From positions 248,001 to 312,000 of the forward strand of contig JAKMXF010000316.1 in NCBI GenBank assembly GCA_024704765.1: a DNA stretch of 64,000 nt. Direction: 5' to 3'. Of this stretch, positions 23,440 through 35,297 are shown one piece after another. How positions within the stretch are numbered: position 1 is the first letter of the stretch; each line of letters starts with the position of its first letter. A program made the position numbers and the translations under genes. This DNA comes from Oopsacas minuta (Eukaryota > Porifera > Hexactinellida > Lyssacinosida > Leucopsacidae). The notes beneath the pieces were generated by a model. It searched no databases. It saw only the letters and a list, made by a program, of their open reading frames with translations, and was not told the DNA's origin.

Positions 23440-24500
23440 CAAATTCCTATTGTTTACCAACTCTTGTTTTACTCATTCTGCAAAAGGTTATCTAAATCCC
23501 ACTATCAGAATCTACTCTTAAGCTCAGGATTAATGAAATAACAGAATAAATTAAAACGCTGGTGTTGGATAAGGTTCATCATAGCCATTCTTCGCCCTTC
23601 AGTGTGACCACATATGCGGCTAACTGTATTATTACTTGTATATGCACCTTCCATTGGAAATGTATCCATGAAGAAGTGAATTCTATGTTGCCCATTAGAA
23701 ACAACTACAAAAGCAGATAATATTCTTGCTGTTGTCCCAATCACTCTCAGGACAAATTAGTTGATGTTTACCCAGAAGGGGCCCCAGAAATGTTAGGTCC
23801 TCATTCTGGGTGTGTTACTAAGGTCAAACAGAGGCAAACTTCTGCTGTGAGAACTCAATGCTTCATTCATCGTGAAACACTTGCAGCACTGACCCTTCCA
23901 TTAGAGCATATAAATACACTTGATGCAGTATCGAGAACGTCAACTTGATAAATGCAAGAGCCCGAGTACACGGTGATTACATAACGATGACATTGGAGCA
24001 GACTACGAAGTATTTCAGTTCCACACAAAATGAACGCTGTTAATCAAAAGGGAATATGAAAAAATATTTTATGTGTTAAAGACGAAGTGAATTTATTTTG
24101 GGGAGATCAGAAAAAGGTTGACCAGCTTGCTTTTGTAAACTCAGGGAAGCTGGAGATATCTTTAGTGTACCTATTAGTTGATATCTTCGAGGACTTAAAC
24201 AAGCTCAAAAACGGCTTCAAGGTAGAAACAGTAATATTATCTGTCATTACGATGCCATTCACGCTTATATCGCCCAGTTTCACATATGGCAGCGTATATT
24301 CTAGGATGGAAATATAGGATCATTTCTACACCTTGATGAGGCTCTCAAGAAAAACTCCTTTATGGTGATCATCAAGAGTTAATTCACACTCATCTTAAAA
24401 CGCTCATGGATGAATTCTGTAGAAGACCATATTGTCTTTCTTAATTAAGACATATAAGTGAGCGTGTGGCAATTCACAGGATGACAATGGGGCACGCGGG
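23440..24500 (+). pseudogene. hAT transposase remnant, SCAND3/ZBED5-like
   Basis: Read across frames, the sequence follows the conserved order of this domesticated-transposase group. GAPEMLGPHSGCVTKVKQ (at 23779; the usual form is TDGAPAMxGxxSGxxxxVK) comes first. TQCFIHRETLAALTLP gives the conserved CxxHR..LA block. NIICHYDAIHAYIAQF with HIWQRIF follows at about 24236-24300, then GNIGSFLHLDEALKK at about 24310. The upstream strand-1/strand-2 region is recognisable only as TTTKADNILAVV. There are stops and at least three frameshifts. A possible C-terminal tail (TNIIRPEIRSD) occurs near 24905, which would extend the remnant to about 24.94 kb. Unrelated in sequence to the two MYM-type hAT fragments in this window. 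Inactive. Confidence 0.7.
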
Positions 24501-24949
24501 AAAAGATTTAAGGCCCCTGGTATATATGGATAATTTCATTTACGATACATGAGGCAAGATGCCTATTTCCACATAACTACCTATATGTGCACAGTGTATA
24601 GTAATTAGGTGCAATTCTAGAATTCCAAATCCAAATATATCAACTTCCTTTTATCCCTCGTCCAGTGAAACATATGCTCAGTGAGCAGGCCCATTGCGGA
24701 GGACTTTGACTCGCAAGCAGCATTTCCAAATAAAGCAATAAACAATTTTTCATGATCACATAGAATTCGGATTTATACAAGTGTGACTTCCTAAATGTGC
24801 ACACTGACCTTCTACTTTCTGGAATTAAACTCCAACAATTACACATTCTTTTGACCTTTCATTATGGGTGCGAATGAGCATAAAGGCACTCGTGGATACA
24901 ACCTGACGAATATTATTCGACCTGAAATCAGGAGTGATCGCTAAAGAAT

Positions 24950-27610
24950 GAAGAATTTTATCAGAAAGTGCAAGAGGATTAAACTTCAACAGAAAAACTG
25001 ATGAAGATTCATTCTTGAACTGATACTCTCGATTACAACCGACAAATAAATAGAAATCTTAGCGAGGAGGCAAGGATGTGTATTAGCCTCATAAATTTGG
25101 CATTACTATAGAGAGATGAGAAGGGCAAAAAGTCCGGAGGTTCCTCTGCCTCAATGCTAGCCACGATTCCTGTATTTTGACAAGGGCTGAAACGAAAATA
25201 GTGAATACTAGAATATACTTTCGAGATGAATGAACGAATATTAGTTTGATGCATTAATTCATTAACTACATTTGTTTATGGATTCATTCATAAGTAGAGA
25301 ATTGGCAATAACGATAATAGATCATAATACATAATTATATATTATCTCAATTTCCCTTAATATGAAATTAAAATTGGATATTTCTCATCAATATTGCGAA
25401 GACGTGAAATGCTTAGTAATCAAAACGATTGAATATTCGAAAAATATTCAACCATTGGTTCGTTTAGAAAAGTTTTGTTCGTTACGTGTATTCTTCCTCT
25501 GTTTCATATTCACGATTGTCATCAAAGCAATTGGTCCTAGTTTATTCAAGTTAATATTATTTCAGATGTATTTGACAGGACGTCCCAACTTTATGATAGT
25601 GCTGTACCAGCCGAAACCCTCTCATTTCACAGCTGATTTATATGCCTTGCAAATATGCCAATATTTAGTAGGTATAAGACCTTAAGATGCTATTTGTTGG
25701 CCGATGTATTTTCTGGAATACAGTGAAAGCCGCATATTCGGGAAACCTAGGGGGTCAATGTTTGTCTCATTAACCAATCATGTTCCATTTAAGGATTCTA
25801 GTTCTTTTATGATCCAATGGCCAGAATATATGCCAACCACTAGTGGTTGACATCATTAAATCCTGGCCATATGATCTAGTAGAGATGAGTTGTTGTAGGA
25901 TGTATGTAAAAGTTATAGTAATAATTTAGATGCCAATTCTAAGTAAAAAAAAACATTTACAAGTGATTCGGAATATATATATATACTTATAGATAAATAT
26001 ATAGGATCAGTAACAAATTGATACCGCAACTAGAATCGCTATATTGTGATAAAAATGCTAATTAACCGAATACAAATTCGAAATATTTGTCAACCTTAGT
26101 AGAAGAAAATGATTTAACGATTATAATTTTCGAGATGTTTAAAATTCGGTTAATGAGGATAAGAAATCCTGATTAACCGATTCGATGACCCAATTATCCC
26201 ATGGACTTAAATGAAAAAAATCTCTACCCAATACTCTGTCACGTTGAAGAAGATATCTCGATTAATCGGCCTCCACTAAATGCGAAATAAAGTTAAGTTA
26301 CAATAACATTTACGTCACTGAGACCACAATCTCTATTTATGGCTTAAAAACTGTGCATACGCCGATCTCTCTCAAAGTAATTAGATTCTCATACTCAATG
26401 TTCTTAGTATTTTCACGATTTCTGAAAGTATTCTTCTTTAGTATCTATTCAAAAGTTGCATCTTCCAAACCACTCTAGAAAGCATAAATTAATTCTTTTA
26501 TCTAGAGTCCAAAACCGCCGATTCGCAAGCCCCTACCGGACCTCTAGAGGTTAAATCTGGCGAATATGGGTACTGAAAAAGAATTTGGATGGATTTTTCT
26601 GCAATATAATCCATTGTTACGACAGCTTTGTGTGAAATTGCATTGTTACTGTGCCAGAAAGACTAGGAGTCTTCGCTCTTGGGAGTACAAAATAGTTTAG
26701 TAGAATTATGATAACCATGTATGCATTTACCAACTCGTGGTTCCCGAACTTGTTCTACCAAAGATATCATAGCAAAATGACCACATTGTGGACATATGTT
26801 TCCCGCAGCCCTGGAACGCTCGACGTTTTGAGGCTGGGCGTCATAAGAGATTAGCCAAACTGTTAACCCAGAAAACCAATTGATTAACGTAGTATGGGAC
26901 AGGGCCTGATCACTGAAGACAAGATAGAGTTAAAAATCCCAGTGAGGCGTTGAAATCTCTCATCTAATCATAAAATAACATAGATCAAAAATAAAGTCTA
27001 TCTAGAAGTTTGTTCTGACTCGTAGTTGAGTAAACTATCAGAACTCGGCAATTTTACGTGCTAAAGGTTTCAAAATTTACAAAGAATTTTTAAAAATAGG
27101 ACTAAAGTCAGAATAAAATATATAGTCGACAACATTATGATGAATATGGGTATCTAAGGGTCTGGAGAGACACTTTTTAAGATACCAGCTGATCTAAAGA
27201 GGGTCATAAAAGTGAATATATACCCGAAAACCTGTCCGATTACAAAACTTTACTAGGGTAGAGCTTCGGTCCTAGCTACGCCTATGCCTACAATACAAGA
27301 TGCAACTTTGTTATTGCAGCTGTTGCATCCAATATTTGCAAAAAATATATAATTTTCCTATTTCAATGCAACATTGTTGCATGCAAGCATCGTATATGGT
27401 GTGTTTAAGATATTTGTCGAACCGAATACGGCCGGGAAAATGGGATTTTATGAAGTCAACAATGTGCTGCAATCCTAATTTATGCGCGGGAATTGGTGAA
27501 AACAAAGTGGTAAAATAAACGTGCCCCTTTTTGTTATGAATGTAACACTTCGACCATAAAACAGGTCAACAAAAAATATTTCTATCTCTTGGCTCAGATT
27601 GTTGGACTGT
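24950..27610. other. Stretch with palindrome, no supported gene
   Basis: A plus-strand frame at 25362-25685 (107 residues, with a strongly hydrophobic centre) is unrecognised. Several short inverted motifs containing ATTAACCGA occur at 26060-26270 and may be fragments of pogo-type MITEs. A minus-strand PYSPDL motif near 26565 hints at a very decayed Tc1/mariner, but nothing around it supports this. Confidence 0.35.
25811..25876. repeat. 66-bp imperfect palindrome
   Basis: The sequence GATCCAATGGCCAGAATATA is mirrored, with few mismatches, by the reverse complement of the right half. The centre is the perfect palindrome CAACCACTAGTGGTTG. It could be a minimal MITE or a cruciform-forming site. 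No target duplication is evident. Confidence 0.6.
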
Positions 27611-27613
27611 TTT

Positions 27614-29664
27614 AGGGTATATCGGGGTTACTGTATCCGAAAATACTATGAGTTTTGCTGAATTGGCTCTAGTTTTCTAGATATTTCACAACCTTAAATT
27701 TTAAGGTAATACTACAATTATTTTCGGTTTGTATGTTTATATTAACATTTACAACTATTTGTCCATAACATAGAACCTTTTATGGATTCAAAATGCATTA
27801 GATGTTGTTGCCTCAATGATTCCGATGTCTTTTGCTATATTTGTGGTGAATATATGGCAAGGAACCTCGTTGCAATATTAGAGATGTCACAAAATAGCTA
27901 TCAGGCATACTTTGGTATCAAATTAGGCGATCAGGATAAGTAATGGAGCCCTCACAAAGTGTGCAAATATTGCACAGAAACCCTCCGCCTATGGACTCAA
28001 GGAAAAGCCAAATCCATGAAGTTTGGGGTATCAATGGTTGGCGAAAGTCCAAGAACCATCACGATGACTGCTACTTCTGCATAGTTGACATGTCTGGATG
28101 GACCCGGCAGAAAAAGAATTCGTGGCATTATCCTGACATACATTCTGCAAGACGCCCAATTCCACACTGCAGCGAAACTCAGGTGCCTGTTTTTACGTCC
28201 TCACCTGATACTGCGTTTACTGATGCAATTGATGAATCGTCGGACAGCAATAGCTGTAATGAGTTGTACCGATAAGTATAGCGGAGCCTTTCACACAGGG
28301 GCAGCTCAACGACTTAGTGAGAGACTTAGGCTTGTCAAAAGAAGCTTCAGAGATCCTGGCTTCCTGTCTCAGTGAACACCATGTTCTCCACAGTGAAGCT
28401 AAGATAACTTATTACTGACGCAGAGACGAAGAACTTCTTCGCTATTTCAGTGAAGAAGGCGGTTTGTGTTTTGTAATAACATCCCAGGTCTTCTCTCAGC
28501 AATGGGACTGTTCCAATACAATCCAAATGAGTGGCGTTTATTTATCGACAGCTCTAAACGGAGTCTAAAGTGCGTGTTGCTGCATAATGGTAACAAATTT
28601 GTCTGTGTTCCGATCGGCCATTCAGTAATCTTGAAAGAGCACCATGCAACTGTAAAGATGGCCCTCCAAAATCTGTGTTATGATGAACATAACTGGATCG
28701 CATGTGTGGACTTGAAAATGGTCAATATCCTGTTAGAACAGCAAAGTAGTTACACTAAATACCCATGCTTTCTTTGTTTGTGGTACAGCAGAGCGGATGA
28801 GGTGCACTGGGAAAAGAAGAACTGGCCAGTTCGTCAAAAGATTGCCGTGGAGGCAAAGAATATCATTAATGAGCCACTAGTTAGCCGTGACCGTATCATC
28901 CTACCACCACTACATATCAAGTTGGGGCTGATGAAACAATTTGTAAAGGCATTGAACAAAGATGGTACCTATTTCAACTACCTTTGCTCAGTATATCGTG
29001 GTCTGAGTATCGAAAAACTTAAGGCAGGAATTTTTGATGGACCACTAATCAGAAAACTGATAAAGATGAAGAATTCGCCTCACACATGACTGGAGTTGAG
29101 GCTACCGCGTGGTATTCCTTTGTCGATGTTGTAAAGGGATTCTTAGGCAACACCAAAGTGGCTAACTACCAGAATCTGGTCGAAGGCATGCTCAAGAACT
29201 TCCACAGTCTGGGAGCCAGAATGAGAATAAAACTTCACTATCTCTATAGCCATTTAGAGAGATTCCCTGAAAATCTTGGTGATTTAAGCGAAGAACAGGG
29301 CGAGCGATTCCACCAAGACATCAAGACTATGAAGGAACGGTACCAAGGAAGATGGGACACTCATATGCTGGCAGATTACTGCTGGAGCCATATGCGTGAT
29401 TGCCCCCAAGGACCTCACAAGAGGAATTCGTATAAGGGAACATTCGTTTATGATTGTTAAGTATTCAGATCATATTATATCTCAAATTATCTGCTTATTA
29501 CGTAAGTTTAATTCTAGTTGTAATGTAACACATACATACTATATGGGATCAGTGAACAGATTCACAGATGCTGAAAAACATAATTTTACAATATTACGAA
29601 AAGTAGAGCCAATTGACCAGAACTAGTGCCATATTCGAACTTAGTGACCCCGATATACTCTAGA
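27614..29664. mobile_element. TIR element carrying a decayed multi-copy gene (copy A)
   Basis: The left end begins GGTATATCGGGGTTACT and runs on to AATTGGCTCTAGTTTTC. The right end, reverse-complemented, begins AGTATATCGGGGTCACT and runs on to AATTGGCTCTACTTTTC. The imperfect inverted repeat is therefore about 70 bp, at 27614-27685 and 29593-29664. TA precedes the left end and follows the right (within TTTTAG and TCTA), a possible TA-type duplication. Between them lies only the pseudogene described next. The gene's relative at 56-58 kb also sits between TIRs, but with different terminal sequence. Confidence 0.65.
27782..29460 (+). pseudogene. Decayed paralogue of the 56-58 kb candidate transposase
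   Basis: Follows the 56.2-57.9 kb protein end to end. The N-terminus has SDVFCYICGEYM and LGDQDK, then an in-frame TAA (27940-27942) before WSPHKVC. After frame changes at about 28035-28085 come PHCSETQVPVF and SERLRLVK-like pieces. The frame 28466-29089 then runs clean through WRLFIDSSKRSLKCVLLHN, YTKYPCFLCLWYSRA and LPPLHIKLGLMKQF. A shift leads to the frame 29086-29460 with FLGNTKVANYQNLVEG, EEQGERFHQDIKTMKERY and MLADYCW. The sites proposed as catalytic in the other copy are conserved here: FIDSS, CVDLK and EEQGERFH. Broken by one stop and at least three frameshifts, so inactive. Confidence 0.85.
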
Positions 29665-30880
29665 AATAGTCTCAACATATCAGCCAAGAAAATGTTGTTG
29701 GCCAGTGTAATCAATCAACTGTATAGTTCCATAGCATCCTATGTCATAAAGTGGCAATAATTCAAAAAAAGTTGTCCGATCGCTTTGCTTTTTATGACTT
29801 CTTTCACCACCTATATAGCTTGTTAATCAATGAAAATTTAAGGTAAACCTGTAAAATAGAGATTTGGGGAGGGTATGACGAGAATATTGGTAACACTTAT
29901 TGTACACGATCAAAACTTGATATACGATGTTATGTAGTATACATGGTCTAAAAAGCATAAAATGTGCCTTATCGTGTCCTCTTGGAGACAAATAGGTTTG
30001 AATGGGATCAGTGCCTTTGCAAATTCACCATACGGGCCATAATATTCACTGGTGACACAGTTTGTGTCATGCCCTTCAGCCATCTTCCGCCTTAAAATTC
30101 ACATAAATGGAAAAAAAAAACAATTCAAAAGTATAACACTCCCTCACGCTGGGTACATGAATGTATGCACTTCAGAGTACCCTGGTTTGACTTTAGAAAT
30201 GAATTTTGGTAGGCTTAAAATTGAAAACACAATTGTCAAGCTTTCTGAATCTGTTCAGGTTTTTGGTATTTTCAATTTTATATATTGCGATTATTACATT
30301 TCGCCGAAATTTCCTATAACATTTCACTTGTTATAAAAATGGATTACTTCAAGTCTATTAAATTTGCTAGGTAATGTTAACAATTTTGGTACAATTTGGC
30401 ACGAATAAATGTATTATTGATAGATAATGATCAACACAAGTCATGTCATCCAACTATTCCCTGATCGAAATGACGTCATCTATTTGTTAGAAGGTCGATA
30501 TGTTGTTAAAAATCTCCCCACTGTTAAAGCTCTGATAAACTATCACTGGTGGGTCTTTGATTTCAGGATAAATCTATCAAGTGACCTAAGGATATATACT
30601 AGGGAGTACTAAAAATGTAAGATCTCCTTTCTATATTGGAACAATCGTATCATTGTTTGGATTAAGTTTGGTAGTATTTATGCATAGATTGAGCCAATTT
30701 GAAATACAACATACTTCGCAGTATATTCATTTAGTACCTGTCTTAATAGTGATTACTCATACTCATAAGGGGTATTCCTAAAATATGATAAAGTAATCTC
30801 ACATACAAATCTTGTAAATTTGATGCAAACCAAAATTATCCTATAAATTTACCAAGAGAGAAACTTGTGCACAGAGACAT
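29665..30880. other. Stretch without recognisable gene
   Basis: Short frames only (30052-30336, 94 residues; 30427-30612, 61 residues), with no known motif. Confidence 0.4.
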
Positions 30881-31740
30881 TTGTATACAAGACAAGTACG
30901 ACCTTTGTGTACAGATTTTCTGTGTACATACTTAGAAATCAGGCCGAGGTTACAGCTCCCTTTAAATTGGTGAACTGTACACCAGTAGAATCTTTAATTT
31001 GCGATAACCAAAAGAATTTGTCTCCTTACACATATACAGTTGACATACAGCATCCGTCCCACAGAGGAAAGCAAATTCTGTTCGAGATAGCGGATGTGAC
31101 TGTAGTACCAATTTTCTTTGTTTTAGTATAAAATATACTTATAATCATTAAGAGAAAATTCACGACGAACATCATTTTCACATTAGGTTAATGGGAAAGC
31201 TGAGTTTTCAGGATTTTTTGAAATGCGACCTTTAAGTGTTACATAGGGTATTTCAACACATTTTGATGTTCGTTCGGAACGATCATCACTAGTTTAACAA
31301 ACATTTATAATTAAATGGATCTGAAATTTCTTGGAAACTTGAGTAGATCTGGAATCTGATTCATTTGGACTTGGGTTCAATTAATACTTGAGTCTTTCTT
31401 GAATTTTCTCTTAAAAATATAACATAATTTTACTGACACAAAGAAAATAATTCTACTACAGCAAGCAACCGCTATCTCGAATGCCCATAAATTCGAACAT
31501 TCGTTATCTCGAACAGAATTTGATTTCCTCTGAGGTTTAGAAATAACGGATGTTGACTCTATATGTGTACAAAAAGAAAAGTTCTGTGTTATCGCAAATG
31601 ACAGATTCTATGGTGTGAGGGTCGCCGAGTTAAAGGGAGCTGTAACCTTGGACTGGTTTCTAATAATCCACACAGAAAATCTGTACACAAATGTCAATGT
31701 ACACAAGTGTCGTAATTCCTGATATACACTTTGTAAGGAA
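30880..31740. repeat. Long inverted repeat, arms ~280-350 bp
   Basis: The arms at about 30880-31165 and 31390-31740 are imperfect inverted copies. Shared blocks in order: TTTGTGTACAGATTTTCTGTG, AAGGTTACAGCTCCCTTTAA, TTTGCGATAAC, TACACATATA, GAGGAAA.CAAATTCTGTTCG and TTAAGAGAAAATTCA. The inner part of each arm looks like a small pogo-type MITE: CAGTTGACA...GCATCCGT ending GGATGTGACTGTAG in the left arm, and 31459-31557 in the right arm. About 225 bp of unmatched DNA separates the arms. This is either two inverted copies of one repeat or the remains of a fold-back element. Confidence 0.7.
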
Positions 31741-31849
31741 TTATTATTGTTGAGATTGCAATACAAAATTTCCTACTTAGCAGATTGATAGCGCTATATA
31801 ATTTATAGCTATATATAATCGGTCTAAGTGGTCTGATATCTCTTTCCAA

Positions 31850-33440
31850 CAGAGGCCATAATTTCACTAAAAGAAAGAATTGAACTGAAAATAAAGAAAG
31901 AGAAAATTGAAGCCGAGTAACACAACAATTTTCAAATTGAGGATATTGAAGAAACGGATACTCAGAACAGTAATGAAAATGTGGATTCGAATTCGAATTC
32001 TAATCCTAGTAAAAAATGGATGCCAATCGACATTGAGTTTCTAATCGAGCTGCAGCTGCAATTGCTGCAGCCACTCTGATAGATTTCGGAGATATTACAC
32101 AAGAAGACCCAAGTCTTGTGATAGACAAAAAAAGGTGGCAGGAGCAGGTAAAAGTATAGAAATCAAATAGAACTCAAAGAATTGGTAGAATGAATTGATG
32201 TTACAGGTATTAATTTGATGGAAGGCACGATAAAACACTTTCAAATAACACATCAATGGTAAATGTTGTACTCATATCTCAGTTGAGAAAATTACTGTTG
32301 TGATTGATAAAATAGTACATGTCCTTTCCATACAACTCCTGAATCTGCTCACGGAATCAATATCGCTTCATCAATATATGCCCATCCCAAAAAAATGGAT
32401 TGGAAAAAGAGATTCTCTTAGTAGGTTATGATGGTACGAATATAAATGTAGGTAGGAAGAATGAGTCTATTGTAACTTGGAAAGAATGCATGGAAGAAGA
32501 TTATAATGGGAAGTTGACTGCTCCTGAGAGAATTGTTTGAATATTTTGACGGGAAAAGTAGCGGGCCTATTCATTCAGTGGCCGAATCGGCAAATCCTGA
32601 GAAACAACTCTCTGGAATTCCTGTAATAAGGTTTGAGCCAATAGTATACAATGAGTCCCTGAGATGAACTAATAGACGAGCTTAGTACTGATCAGAGTTA
32701 TCTCTATATGATTTACCAGGCATGTTTGCAAAGTAATTGTCTGGAGGATGTAGAGTTACTCAAACAAGATCCTATTTTTCATTCCAGATGGCTTTCTCTG
32801 GCGAGTAGAATTGTCCGGTTGTATATGTCAACAATAATTCATTTAGGAGTTGAAGGGCCTACGGTTATTGTGATGAAATCATAGCATCATGCTGGTTACA
32901 AATTAAAAGTCATCAGGAATTTACAGACGCAGACGGACCAAATAATTTTTTGATGTTGCTTAAGCACCTTACATACAAGAGTCTGACAGAACAAGAGGTA
33001 GCGAAGAATGTTTTCAAAGAAATGCCTTCGCTTTACACCCAAAAAATGTTTAGCCATCTTTGTTATGCAATGATGAACGTAGAATACGAATTGAAGCTGT
33101 GAGACGTGAATTGGATTTGCGGGATAATCAACTTAGTTTGGAAGTGGGTGGTAAGGTTGATGTGCTCAGGGTTGATATTTGTGAAAATTCATTAGCAAAA
33201 TTGGACAGTAATGCCAAACTATATTAGGCCTTTCAGTGTCCCAAAATAAAACTTTCAAGCACACTCAATGTCATCAGTAAAGTCGTCTGTAATACGGAAC
33301 ATGACATGAAAGAGTGGCATCGTAAATCAAAAGACATTTACGATACCCTCTTTACAAACCAAATCTGAGCAGTAAACCGAGGCATCTCAGTGTGTTTGTG
33401 GTGAGTGAGGAAAAGCATGATTGGTTCATCCGTCAGAGGC
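31850..33440 (+). pseudogene. Decayed member of an uncharacterised multi-copy family
   Basis: Pieces in several frames follow one ordered pattern. A lysine/glutamate-rich helix comes first, then RAAAAIAAATLIDFGDIT with DPSLVIDKKRWQEQVK (about 32045-32155), CPFHTTPESAHGINIASS (about 32315) and LLVGYDGTNINVG (about 32420). Next are a FEYFDGKSSGPIHS piece (about 32535), LSTDQSYLYMIYQACLQSN (about 32680) and FHSRWLSLASRIVRLYMST (about 32780). CNDERRIRIEAVRREL follows at about 33065. I recognise this motif order from multi-copy uncharacterised arthropod proteins; their biochemical function is unknown to me. There are many stops and frameshifts. No TIRs were identified around it. Confidence 0.6.
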
Positions 33441-33449
33441 TAAAATCAA

Positions 33450-34920
33450 AAAGACTTATGCCCTATACTGATTCCAAACGAGATTTTGTTGGCATTTTGT
33501 AAATCCCAAAAGGGAATTCTAAAATGAATGATTTGACAATTAGTTTCGAACTAAAGTAGAACCCCTCCAAGCGAGGAGATTGGGCCCCAAGATTTGGCTC
33601 ATGTTTACTCACTATCAGACATAAATTTGCATGAAAAATGATGTAGTTGAAGTATATTTTACGCCCCGCTTTTAAAAAATTCTCCGCTGCGGAGGTACCA
33701 TTGTATAAAACATTCTAATATATAGAAACATTCCCAACAAATTTCAGCCGATTTGGAATAGTTCTTACCTACCAGTTGTATTTCCTGGGAGTTGGACAAA
33801 AGGTAAAACTGTCTCCATCCATAATTAACCAATATATAAATCAAATGAGCTCAAAAGTTGCAGAAATTTTTACTAATATAATCCAAACTAAAATATGTAT
33901 GAAAGGAGTTTATTCAATTATTCAGTTCGCCCCCAATGTTTATATATGCAGGGGCAGGACTATAAATATCAAACCGAAGCAAAATTTTAATGTACAGACT
34001 AATACTATTAGATAGCATAGCGGCTCAGTTCTAAAAGGGTTAAATTAGCATATATAAATATATATATATGATTTGCTATGTGGTTCATAGATTTAGAGAG
34101 TAGGACGCCAAATTTGGCATCTGTACTCGTAGCAACATTCATTTTAGCACCTGACATTTAAAAGATTTCCAATGTATATATTTCCACACCTTTGACATCT
34201 CTGTATCTTAGCCCAACCAGATTGTAGGTTTTGCGATAAGGCATAAATACATAAACATAGTTCTTGCAGAAACCCAGGAGTTAAGGTCACCATATTTGTA
34301 CCTTAATTTATTTGTATTGCAAGTAGACAGAAATTCTATTAGCCAATACATTTTATTTAGTATATACACACAATACAATTATTTACCATATGATCAATCG
34401 TATTATGACACCTTTAGGTAATATTTCAAATTGTCCTAGAGATCAGCTTCCACAGGCTATTTAAGGGTAAAGAATGACGTAGAATTCAATTCCGATACTC
34501 AAAACGGAACTATGCTACGGAACTGGTCATAGTACTAGAATTATGTTCACCGGACCATCTACATATTGAGGTTCTACTTAAGTTTATTAAATCGAAGCAC
34601 AAAGAATAACTAAACGGTGAGACAGAATAATAATAATTATAGTTACCAATGGATAGAATGAAACACTGACCAATAGGAAAGTGACTTCTTAGCTCGCGTT
34701 TTGGCTAGTTCAATTGTTCTAAAAATTGAATTCCAACCCTGCGTTCAGATTAACTGAATTAAGCGGTGAAATATAATCCGGGGTTCCAAGGTAATCGATT
34801 CCTAACATAATGGGGCGGAGTCCGGACAGAGGTTTCTAAATCTGAGGCTTTGATCCCGGATGCCCTACCTACCGCCACTGTAGAAATGAAGCATACTTTT
34901 TGATATTATCAGATTCTCAC
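33450..34920. other. Stretch without recognisable gene
   Basis: A frame at 33776-34015 (79 residues) is unrecognised. Around 34740-34880 a GC-richer patch read on the minus strand (GGCGGTAGGTAGGGCATCC..CCGGACTCCGCCCC) looks repeat-like and could be a SINE piece, without defined boxes. Confidence 0.35.
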
Positions 34921-35297
34921 ATTGAGTTATACTAGATATCATGGATAACACATTTTTGGCAAATATCCACTTAATACTCGATTATTGCCAGAGTCTTTAG
35001 TCAAATCAGTCCAGCCAATATATCCGACTTACCCAATTTCCCATTCCCTTATGATACAATTTTGATAACTTATCTCTAAGCACCATAATGTAATATTGAT
35101 AATGAGCAAATATGGGCATATTCACGATTGCTCCACATGGGTTAGAGAAATCGCATCAAAATGTATTACAAGTTTATCGGGAGTTGGGTATCTAGTATGT
35201 ATTGGTTTGACTGATTAGACAAAACTCCTGCAACAATTGAGTTATATATGGATATTTTTCAAAGGTGTGCCATTCATGGCATCTAGTATAACTCAAT
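34921..35297. mobile_element. Candidate MITE, 377 bp, ~50-bp imperfect TIRs
   Basis: The left end begins ATTGAGTTATACTAGAT and the right end, reverse-complemented, begins identically. Similarity continues through CATG and AAATATCCA about 50 bases in. There is no coding capacity and no clear target duplication, so the superfamily is undetermined. Confidence 0.55.

Noticed and set aside
26440-26940. Decayed Tc1/mariner on the minus strand (PYSPDL motif)
   Set aside because: Only one motif is readable; no other catalytic block or TIR supports it.
34740-34885. SINE-like GC-richer patch
   Set aside because: No definable promoter boxes, tail or target duplication.
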